Shown here: one piece after another, positions 11,364-20,264 of the stretch | Numbering within the stretch: the stretch's first letter is position 1 | Layout: every line of letters begins with the position of its first letter | From: Tomocerus qinae | Taxonomy: Eukaryota; Arthropoda; Collembola; Entomobryomorpha; Tomoceridae | Length of the DNA stretch: 64,000 nucleotides | Direction of reading: 5' to 3' | Assembly (NCBI GenBank): GCA_020055645.1 | Contig: CM034546.1 | Location: 38,688,001-38,752,000, forward strand | Translations under genes and position numbers: made by a program | Notes under the pieces: generated by a model | Databases searched by the model: none | Told to the model about the DNA's origin: nothing | The model's input: only the letters and a program-made list of their open reading frames with translations

Positions 11364-11483
11364 GATTTCCTCGCTTTCAGCTTCAGAGATGATGTCGTAT
11401 TGCTCCAAATATGCCAGCACTTTTGTCAAATTTGTTAGATTTTCCATTAAAAAAACGAGATTTTGTTTAATTTCGTTTGCCAT
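11364..11483 (-). CDS. Exon 1: N-terminal half of a CARD
   Basis: ATG at 11483-11481, then 40 codons ending ...SEAESEEI at a strong donor (GTAAGT beginning at 11363), phase 0. The peptide starts MANEIKQNLVFLMENLTNLT and contains YLEQYDIISEAESEEI, which fits CARD helices 1-3, where a basic/hydrophobic helix is followed by a D-I-(I/L)-S-E-E pattern. Joined to exon 2 (SVNALFKYHSQ... IKQNRKLLSTLQKK...), the whole makes an approximately 90-residue six-helix death-fold pattern. The exon is too short for ordinary ORF lists and was found by following the splice signals upstream of the NB-ARC exon. Confidence 0.6.
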
Positions 11484-12304
11484 GGTATAAAAGGTATGAA
11501 ATTTCACAAAAATTTGCAAAATATTATGACAGTCAACAACTTGCAGCGTTGTTTATGGCGGATTAGAAAATGGCTGAATGAAGTGCTGACCTGGCTTGTG
11601 GGTGATGTTGGAGGATGATGATAGGCTTGGAGGGACTGTATTCGTCCATTTCCCCTTATCGATTTATATAAACACTAGTGAACCCAGCTAAGGGGCAAAT
11701 CTAGCACTCAAGAGAAATTCAGCAAGCCACCCATCACAGTAATGAAAACAATTTCGAAAACATACCGTTAGATTATTATGTTAATTTTGTAACTACAAAG
11801 TATATTTAAATTAATATACTTTTATTTTCTACAGTGGTTGGGAAAATTAGCTGCAGCCCCAACATCCTGATAAAAAGGAATTTCATACACTAAAATAATA
11901 ACTGTGGATCGTAGCATCAAATACAGGGAACAGTAAAGACTATTTTCGAAAAAATTCCCAAAGTTACCAAAAAGCCCATTTTTAAAATCGAAAATATAAG
12001 ATTCCCTCTCGGATTTAGGAAAAACGTACAAATCCCATGAGTACAGCTTACGAATAAATATTTTTTATGAATAAATTAGTGGCGTCCAGTATACTGTTAT
12101 TTAATTCTACAAAAAGATGTCCCAACTACCACAAAGAAATCAAGAGGGTAGTAAAAATTAAACCCAGCTACAAAATGTTGAATAAGTTTGTCGATATTAT
12201 AGCAGAACCAATTTGTATTAGAAGTTTTGAAATGCTATTTAATACAGACATTACTATCATTACGAAATGTTCCCTTTCGCTAATCATTTCCATTCGATCC
12301 CCAC

Positions 12305-13186
12305 CAGGGTTGTGGGTCGGGTTTTTTATGGGTTGGGGTTTTTTGGGTTTTTTGGCAAAAAACCCACCCCGCTTCACTTAAAAAACCCGGGGTTTATTGG
12401 GTTTTTTGGGTTTTTTACAAAACATACAATAATGTGCACTAAAGCTCCATCTATATAAGCAAAAACATACTAACTTTCTCATATTCTTATTCAAAAATGT
12501 AAACAAATGTATAATCAATGAAAACAAAATAATATATTTAGCTTTTATACTTTGACACTTGCAGTAATTCTATATCGTGAATCACGTGAATATATAGACA
12601 TCACGATCGATCGTGATGTCTATATATTACTTGCTTTGTGTATATTTTAATCGCTGTGTGAAGATATTGGTTTATATAATTAACTTTTACTTAAGAATCG
12701 CCAATGAATGCTTTAGGGTACATAAGTGGAAACATATACTGAATTTTATTTAATCGCTTACACATTTATTACTGTGTAAGTACAAGTAAAGCTCCACATT
12801 AATGAAGGAATTTCTTAAAGTCTATTTAATCAGTAAAATATAATAATGCATAGTTTTTAACTAGTTGTTATCAAACAGTATAATAATAATTAATATAGAT
12901 GCTTACGAAAATTACTTCCTGTTAACTGTACTAAAACATGTTAAAAATTGTTAAAATGTCTTAATTTTTGATTTTATAGACGTAAATAATTGTAGTATTT
13001 AGGATTACATGGTTGTTGTTATTGTCAGCTGTAGTTTTCCTATATATACTATAGTATACTTTGTACAGGCTTGTATTTATGCCTATAATTATATAAAAAA
13101 CCCTTAAACCCAAAAAACCCTAAAAAACCCAAAAAACCCGGGGTCGAGGGTTTTTTCCTAAAAAACCCGGGTTTTTCGATACCTTG
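12305..13186. mobile_element. Non-autonomous hAT-type element with GGGTTTTTT-rich ends
   Basis: The 882-bp insert sits in dispersed-repeat copy A. It is flanked by the 8-bp duplicate ATCCCCAC (12297-12304 and 13187-13194), and the other copies of the host repeat lack it. Its ends are imperfect inverted repeats beginning CAGGGTTG and, on the other strand, CAAGGTATCG. Both ends are packed with GGGTTTTTT / AAAAAACCC motifs. Eight-base duplication and CAGGG-type ends fit the hAT superfamily. There is no transposase, only AT-rich filler and a 40-bp perfect palindrome. Confidence 0.75.
12589..12628. repeat. Perfect 40-bp palindrome
   Basis: Two 20-base arms meet with no spacer around GATC|GATC (12605-12612); the arms read GATCGTGATGTCTATATATT outward. 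It lies in the middle of the hAT-type insertion and may form a cruciform or be a remnant of inverted internal duplication. Confidence 0.9.
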
Positions 13187-13544
13187 ATCCCCACTCACCA
13201 TTCAACCTTCTTATGTAAATTTCTATTTTTATTTAGACGTTATAATAATAATATGAAACGTGAAACGACTCATTTTGTTGGTTTAGAGGAACTGGGTTGC
13301 GCATTTTGCTTTTTTGCTTTTAAGGAGCCTGTATATATTACGTGTGCAGTTGATGGGAGGAGGAGATACCCAAAAGTGTTGCAGTCAGCACTTGAGTTAC
13401 ACATCGGGGGGAGAGGGTTTGCGTTACGTAATATATGCAGGTTCCCTAGGTTCTCCCTACCACACATACATACATCAGGTAAATTTATTGTTTTATCTAG
13501 TCTACGATTATATATAGAGATTGCCTATTTATATGTTATTTAGC

Positions 13545-13790
13545 TGATATGTGATAACCCCGGCCCGTGAAATCGCAGTAATCAAGTTATCATTAGATAA
13601 AAAGAATTTATAACTGTTATGCGTACACAATGACACAGATGAAACATATCTGGGAGTATAAATTAAATATTTTTGCTGAGTTACTCAACACTGCTATTAC
13701 GTTATGGGTTACTATAATGTAATATTACAAAGTTTCCACGAATCTCTTAATGTTTCGACTTACTTAATATTTTGCTTATGGGAAAAGTGG
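13545..13790. other. Unannotated AT-rich spacer
   Basis: Non-coding DNA between repeat copy A and the next TIR element; nothing recognised. Confidence 0.5.
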
Positions 13791-13791
13791 G

Positions 13792-14347
13792 CCTACCCCT
13801 TTTTGTCAACACCTTTTTGTCAACACCATTTTGTCAACAAATTATTTTTAGAAATCACTTTTTGTCAACACATAGTAACCTTTTTGTCAACACGTGCACA
13901 TGTGCATATGTATAATATGTGTATGCAAAACATGATTTATAATCATTTGTATACGAATGGATAATTGTAAAGCAAACCTTTCTTAACAAAAAAGATCCTC
14001 AGGCTATTCTAAAACTTAAAAAATATTCGAAAGTTAACCAAAATGACTCTCTGAGTGGATTTATATCATTGCTAACAAACTATAAAATGTTAGAATATTC
14101 TGGATACTTTTCTTAGTACTGATTATTTGGCTTATTTGATTGATTGATTTAATCTAGTACAAGTACTTATAGCCATTACTTATTTTTACCATTAAAGTCA
14201 GAATTAATTTTTAAGGTATAGCATCAATAACAGTTGTGTTGACAAAAAAGATAATTGCTGTTGACAAAAAATAAAATGGTGTTGACAAAAGGTGTTTTCG
14301 GTTTTTTTGCCCTGTTGACATTTTAGTGTTGACAAATTGGGGGTAGG
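13792..14347. mobile_element. TIR element with ten TGTCAACA subterminal repeats
   Basis: The outer ends CCTACCCC (13792-13799) and GGGGTAGG (14340-14347) are inverted. Inside them, five TGTCAACA copies on the left (about 13803-13894) face five TGTTGACA copies on the right (about 14236-14334). The middle 330 bp is unremarkable. The arrangement looks like transposase-binding arrays of a non-autonomous DNA transposon. No flanking duplicate could be assigned, so the superfamily is open. Confidence 0.65.
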
Positions 14348-14349
14348 TC

Positions 14350-15300
14350 GGAAAAATGTCATGGGTAATATGAAATTTCACTCATATGAAGGTCAAAATT
14401 GTTTTCTTTCGAAATTAGAATATCCTTATAAAATCCAAATCCTAAACAGGATTAATATTTTATTGAACAAGCTTTCTGTCTAACTTCCCAAAGTAAAATT
14501 AATAAATACACATATTTCACTTAAACGTAGAAAATTTCTACTTTGCTTTAATGGAGCCGGGGAAAATTAAAAATACTTCATAAAAATAGTACTGTAATAT
14601 ATTCGGTTTTACGTATTGGGAAATAAACACAAATCTTTTGAGAAAAGACTACATTATTGAATGGGTAGCATTGTCGTAAGTGACTTAATCACATCAGATA
14701 GGATTAATGCATTAAGCACTGCTCGAAATATATAGACAGATAGGACCAAAACACGCTTCGTATATAGCCTAATGAGATAAAACTGCAATCGGCCGTATCT
14801 TCAATTTTATAATGTTTGCGCTGGCCTATCCCACCATGGTGTAAAATATTAACTGTTTAACTCTTGAATGGACGAAAATTATCCTTCAAAAATTTTCAGC
14901 ATGCATTATACCCGCTCAAACATTGTAGAAATCAACATACGACCGATGACAGTTTTAATACATTAGGCTATATGAAGCGTGTCCTGTCTGTACTAGCTGA
15001 ATCCTAGTACTCAAAGTGTGCTAGAATAAAATGTTGACATCAGTAAATTTCTAGCGACTGCGCATTGGCCCGAAATTCATAGACCGTTGATTGGACTCAG
15101 TACTGATAGTCTTAAGTCTAGTCCTTAGTCCTTGCTCATTGATTGCAAAATATTACTCTTACTCATTAATTACAAAATATTACGGAAAAATATACAAACC
15201 TTAATACATACATTCAAAAAATATCCATGCGCATGTCCCACTTTATGTTTAAAAGATTATGTTTATGTAGAGTAAAGATAAAGCATTATTGCAAAGAACA
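14350..15300. other. Unannotated AT-rich region
   Basis: No ORF of credible composition and no repeat recognised, apart from a short duplicated ATTGATTGCAAAATATTAC-like motif near 15138-15182. Confidence 0.4.
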
Positions 15301-15308
15301 GCAACGCT

Positions 15309-15408
15309 TAATTAATGTTTTCAATAATGTACCTCAACGCATACGTTCATGTGCTAAATTTAGTACATGGAGGTATGTTGGGGTACAATATTGAAAACAT
15401 TAATTTAT
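15309..15408. repeat. Long imperfect inverted repeat (foldback)
   Basis: Two arms of about 50 bases meet near 15358 (CTAAATTTAG) and pair with about a dozen mismatches. The outer part TTAATGTTTTCAAT / ATTGAAAACATTAA is perfect. It could be a foldback miniature element or an RNA hairpin; no flanking duplicate was identified. Confidence 0.7.
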
Positions 15409-15903
15409 TTAAAGTAAATAATAAAAGACAATGAATGCTTAACCTATGACGATTTACACACCACCGTTTTAAAGATAACTTAATCATTCATTCAAAAATA
15501 TTACTGCATTTATGTTTTATTTGGTTATAATTAAGTTAATCACTTCTCTGGCGTTTCTTTATTACCGTCGGGTACGCGCAAATAAAACAGGACAGAAAAA
15601 TTTAATTATATTTTATTACCGTAAATTTAACCATTTTAATTAATTTTTGCTACCCGCTATGTTCAGCTCCAAGTCAAGTGATATTCTGTCGATTTTTACT
15701 GTTTATATTCATCAGGTACTAAATTTTGACTTTTACAGCACAGATTGACTTTTTACAATTTACAATCAGGTGTAATATTTTGACATTAAATGAATGCATC
15801 ATAATATTCATGATTTCTTCATTCAAATAAATGTACTGCTACTTAAAGTGTAAAGAAAATGTTGCTGACTTTTCCCAATTAAGGTCTACCCACACCTGCT
15901 CTT

Positions 15904-17353
15904 CTACAAATAGAGCAGAGTGAGCAGATTGTCACAGTGATTGATAAAACTCAAAGACCCCATCATATCTAACGGATCTTATGAGTCCCACACGAATCCC
16001 ATAAGGATGAATGGATTTTAACTTTTTCTTATTCTGATACTTTCCCATGATTTGATGCCAGGGTCGACAGAGAAAAATTCTTTTCATCCAAGAATGCAGA
16101 TGAATTTTCCCAACATATGGCAAGCCCATTACACGTACCTATTAGCTGGATCGTACAAAATGTCATCATGTTCAGAAATAATATCTTATCCTGTAAGGGA
16201 AGGACATTGTGTAGACGAATGGAGACGAAGGATGCAAATAATACATTGATGGAAATAAGATTAATTGTGAGTGGGAAAAGTGACGGAATGAAACTGTCCC
16301 TGAAAAGGAGATTTAATATCCTCATTGTATCATATCCCTGAAATTGCTGATTGATGTCAGTTTCCTGTCCCCTGGAAAATAATTCACATTTTAATAAAGT
16401 TTGTTCATTAATTTAAATTTATAAATAAACTCACCGAATGTGCTTCAATATGGCAGCATTCCGGAAAATGTAGATAGAGATATACGTGTAGAACAGGTAA
16501 TATGAAATTATTGTCATTATGAAGGCATAAACCTGCAAGGCATGCACAGCATTTCTGATCAGGAAGTTTTTTGTCATATCCGGAAACAACAATTCGGCGA
16601 CGAAATGTTTCCCTGGTGAGTACATACAGGCAATCAGGCAGGGAACAATCGAGTACCATGCCACAACAGGGATAATCCATTTTATCCACAAAATTTCCAG
16701 GAGCCGTAATATGATTTGTTGTTCTCATCATTCAATTTTGCTGAAATTTATTTACAATATTATTAATATAAATTAAATCAGATAAAATAATACTTTTTGG
16801 TTCCCAAAGCAAAACCTGAGAAATATAATTTGTCTCGGTTATTATATATATAGTCACAGCTATAGTTCATCATGAATAAAAATGCACTAAAAACTAACGC
16901 GCGTTTCACGAATACATATATCAGATAGATTTTTATAGTTAACAATTATTAAATTGACTTACTGTTTATTTTGATAGTCTGAAGTTTTAGATTGTTCAAA
17001 GCTGCAACCATTTGTTTCTGCTTCTGCTGGATACTGAAAAGGATGATGGCGTAGCCTGTATGACCATTCAAGTAATGGAAGATTGTAGTAAATTTTTGGA
17101 TAGTGAAATCAGGATCATTGAGCTGAGTTGCCATGAATAATGCTTCATAGCCAGCGAAGATGAAACTCAAGTATATGAAGAACATTACAAGTTTAGATTT
17201 TCTGGTACGAAAAATAGCCTTGGAAGTGTCGTAGGAGAACGGCATAAGGCCAAGGAAATAGCCAATGTTAACGTAGAGTCCATATCTGTCAAAAATGTCA
17301 ATTTCTGAAGATTTTGATGTTTTCACTGGCTTTATTTTATTTTTTGGTCCCAA
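15904..17353 (-). pseudogene. Gustatory-receptor-like pseudogene
   Basis: Three exons on the minus strand. Exon 1 (17353-16963) starts MGPKNKIKPVKT, contains GLMPFSYD, two hydrophobic spans and a donor GTAAGT (phase 1). Exon 2 (about 16723-16435) encodes WIIPVVAWYSIVPCLIA and SYYLFYTYISIYIF; its acceptor is uncertain because TTTCAG at about 16745 gives a wrong frame while a later AG fits. It ends at GTGAGT. Exon 3 starts at 16371 (TTTTCCAG acceptor) with two more membrane spans. It then needs two frameshifts (near 16037 and 15945) to read on through LKSIHPYGIRVG and the tail DNLLTLLYL to the stop at 15904. The tail resembles the conserved last helix of arthropod gustatory receptors. Total about 380 residues, the usual receptor size. 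The function of the intact ancestor would be chemosensation in a dendritic membrane. Confidence 0.6.
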
Positions 17354-17359
17354 ATGAAG

Positions 17360-17875
17360 GAATAACCGATGTCAGTTTTTTAATACTTTTTGTCATTTTG
17401 AATTTTTATTTAATTTAATTCGAATTTTGTATTAAACGTATATGAACTTAATTTTGATTTAATTCGACTTTCGTGATTTGATTTTGAAGTAATTACATGG
17501 GAGTAATTTTGCTTTGTATTGTAAGATTATTCAATTCCTGATTTTTGTCTTATATATGTATTTTGTGAGTTTTTAATCAAACCTCTAAGTTTCCTTCTTT
17601 AAAGATTGTTGAGCTGAGATTGAAATTTTTCAATGTCATCAGTCTCCTTTTATTCTTTTATTTATCATTACTTCTTAAGTATGAATTTCAGTATTAATTA
17701 GAATTTACATGTCTCCAAATATTGTTTATGATTACTGAAGTAGTTTCTATCTCATTTCGGGTTTTTTCCCCGCTTGAGCTTCGCCTACATTAAATAATGG
17801 GCTATATAATTGGACCTTGCCCGGTCAGTGAATGAATACAAAGTTATAAAAGGTGCAAAATACGGTAAAATATTC
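17360..17875. other. Unannotated spacer upstream of the receptor pseudogene
   Basis: AT-rich, non-coding; 5' flank of the gustatory-receptor pseudogene. No clear core promoter seen. Confidence 0.4.
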
Positions 17876-17879
17876 ACTG

Positions 17880-19720
17880 GAAACAGGAACCTGGAAAAAG
17901 CTCATAAATTATTAGCAAGTTGACTTTTGAGACTCTTTTTTGATTAATCAGTGAAAGTTACCGTCTTTGCCTACTTTTGGCTAAGGTAGTGAATGTAAGC
18001 CTAGGAATATTAAATCATACTGTAAATAATGTCACAGTTATGTAAGCTTGGCGTTCTATTTAATATTTTAGCATTGCTGGAAATTTAGCAGTAGAGAAAG
18101 TTTCTTATATTAAATACTGTAGTGGTTATAGGACTATACTTAGGTTTTCAGTTCATTCTTTATTCTGTAAGGATTATATATTCTGTTGAGAACGGCGCCT
18201 TGTTACATGTGGAATTTATTCTTAATTAATAATAAATTGTGAATTTATAGGTATAGTTACGTCATTTGGCTTCCTATATATTTTTTAGACAGTTTTTCCT
18301 TTGTTCTAAAGCAACGTTATGTCATCGTTAATTACCTATTTAACTCTAAAAAGCAGGCAGCATCATGAAATATAATGATGATAGGCGTAACCTAATCAGG
18401 TTAGGATTGACTGGTGTCTCTATCGTCCGAGCTTTAGATAATCTACATATTTCAGTATTTCGGTTACCTATATATGTAAGTAGATATGTTTCAGAATTTG
18501 TTTTATCTAATATACAAACTGACTAAAAGCTGATTATGTCCCTACAATCACATTAAAAGATGTACAATTCTTTAAGCCCCCATGCAAAGGTTATCAGGTC
18601 TTTTAGAATGATGTAGTTTACAAAACGTGATATCGTAGTTTTGACATTTATTTTGTAAAAACTTAAATATAAAGTAAATATGTTACTAAAAACAATAAAA
18701 TATGAACTCAAAACTGCGATAGATAATCTGTTTCTCTTTCTATGGCACAAAAAATCAAAATCGGTTCTTATATCAATAGCAATGAGTGTATATGTTGAAT
18801 AGCCTTTCAAATAATGGAATACAGTTGCAAACAGACCTAAATTAAAATTAAATTGAGGTAGCTACTAAAGCTAGTGCCACTAGCCTAGTTGGCTTTATTA
18901 TTAATTGAATAATTTAAATGATTATACAATCAGGACTTGTTGGATCCGAATATTAGTGGATAGTGGAAACAAAGCCATTGAAGATGCAACGCAGTAATTA
19001 AATATTAACTGAAAACTTGAACTCTACAAGAATGTATAAATTAATTGCCAGTTGACCATTCGGGAATTTTTACTGATGAATAATTCATTAGTGAAAGTTA
19101 TAGTTTCTTAACTTACCTTTTATTAAGACAGTAAATGTTAGCTTAGCAATATCAATAAATGAACAATCTGATAGTAGTTGTGTTGGTGTTAGATTTAATA
19201 TTTTAACATTGCTGAACATTTCATATAGCAGAGAAAGTTTCGTACATACTCCAGTAGGTATAGGCCTATCTAGGTTTTCAGTTAATTCTTGAATTGTGTT
19301 GAGAAAGGTGCCTTTTTGCATGTAAAATTATGTATTAACTTAATAACACATAGTTACTCCGTATAGTTATATAACTTTCGACTTGGTGGAATATATTTTA
19401 AAGGAATTTAGCCACTGTTCCCTAAACATGTTATATCATCGTGAATTACCTATTTAGCATTCAAAAGACAGCAGCATCATAAAATATAAAGATAAAGAGG
19501 GTTAACCTTGTTATGCTTGACTAACGTCTTAAGAATGTAGATAATCAAGACATTTCAGTACTTCGGTTCCCTATACTTGAAAGTATGCTTGGCAAAACAA
19601 TAATTAACAAATATCTTGACTAAAACAGAGATTGCCAAAAAACAATCGCATTAGAAAATGTACAATTCTTTGAGGGAGCATGCAAAGTTTATACTTATCA
19701 TACCGTTTTGAATGATATCT
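17880..19720 (+). repeat. Diverged tandem duplication, period about 1.1 kb
   Basis: About 17880-18615 and 19000-19720 align throughout, for example TTAGTGAAAGTTA/AATCAGTGAAAGTTA, TTTAATATTTTA(G/A)CATTGCTG, AATTACCTATTTA and ATGTACAATTCTTT. Identity is perhaps 65-75 percent by eye. Part of the duplicated block keeps a minus-strand exon-like frame, listed separately. Confidence 0.65.
19117..19310 (-). pseudogene. Possible gustatory-receptor exon relic
   Basis: An open minus-strand segment reads KLSLLYEMFSNVKILNLTP and IDIAKLTFTVLIKG and stops exactly at a consensus donor (AAAG|GTAAGT, donor G at 19116). The hydrophobic pattern parallels exon 3 of the neighbouring receptor pseudogene (RILNLLFRDSF...FASFVSIRL). 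The paralogous block at about 17990-18200 has the same layout but several stops and a broken donor. Homology to receptors is a weak pattern match. Confidence 0.3.
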
Positions 19721-19724
19721 ATTA

Positions 19725-20260
19725 TTAGAAGCGCTGGCATTCATTTTCTAAAAACGCAGTATTTAAAAGTGTGCCTTAAAAGTTTGTTCCTGATCATCAA
19801 AATCCGAAAGATTTATGAAAAGATAAAAATAATATGTTTTGTATGTATGAAAATTAGCAATGTATATTTGAAAACGAACGAAAGTAGACGAAATATGTTC
19901 TTAAAGCGATAATATTTACCAAAATATTATTTTAAATATTTAATTACTACTAATATATACATGAGGACCAAATATGTGAAATTCCTTTTTATCTAATTAA
20001 AATTGGGCACGACAGTAACATAAAGCCCTTATATACGGATTTCCTGGTTCCCACAGGTATCAAGCCTAATTATATTTTAAAATTTTGTCTTGCGCGTATA
20101 TGTCTCATTTTTGAGATTATTTTTGATTGCAATGAATCTGAAATGAATTGCAGCCCCTTTAAACAAATTTCTGGATTCGTGCCTGCCATTGCATTAAATT
20201 TGCCAATTTTATTTAAACAAAGCTAAGATATTTTACATGTACACCTTGGTCGAACCTGGT
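19725..20260. other. Unannotated AT-rich spacer
   Basis: No gene or repeat recognised between the tandem duplication and the first receptor duplication unit. Confidence 0.4.
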
Positions 20261-20264
20261 CCTA

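Larger units (their letters stand above)
4170..11483 (-). pseudogene. CARD / NB-ARC / winged-helix / LRR gene, split by a Penelope-like element
   Basis: One gene can be assembled on the minus strand: exon 1 (11483-11364), intron, exon 2 (9982 to about 8988), a 2.94-kb retroelement, then the remaining coding part (6035-4170). Removing the insertion and one 10-bp duplicate joins NB-ARC to its winged helix with a single-base frame difference, so the present allele looks inactive. Assembled length is about 990 residues: CARD about 1-90, NB-ARC about 160-380, winged helix with an HRL-Q motif, a helical linker, and an LRR-like tail. Apaf-1/Dark proteins have CARD-NB-ARC-WD40 and animal NLRs use NACHT. 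CARD with NB-ARC and LRR is therefore unusual and suggests a cytosolic sensor that recruits CARD partners; that role is inferred. It is also possible that the element sits in an intron and is spliced out, but no good donor is seen at the 5' breakpoint. Confidence 0.7.
11674..13510 (+). repeat. Dispersed repeat family, copy A (interrupted by a hAT element)
   Basis: Starts ACTAGTGAACCCAGCTAAGG and ends near CTACCACACATACATACATC. The same sequence returns inverted at about 23860-24793 and direct at about 29650-30577. Copy A is split by an 882-bp insertion at 12305-13186; without it the length is about 950 bp, like the other copies. No coding frame is conserved between copies and no terminal inverted repeats were seen, so the class is unknown. 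Confidence 0.7.

Noticed and set aside
18553..18810. 85-codon minus-strand ORF with a signal-like hydrophobic stretch
   Set aside because: Lies partly inside the diverged tandem duplication; the other copy has no corresponding frame, and no motif was recognised.
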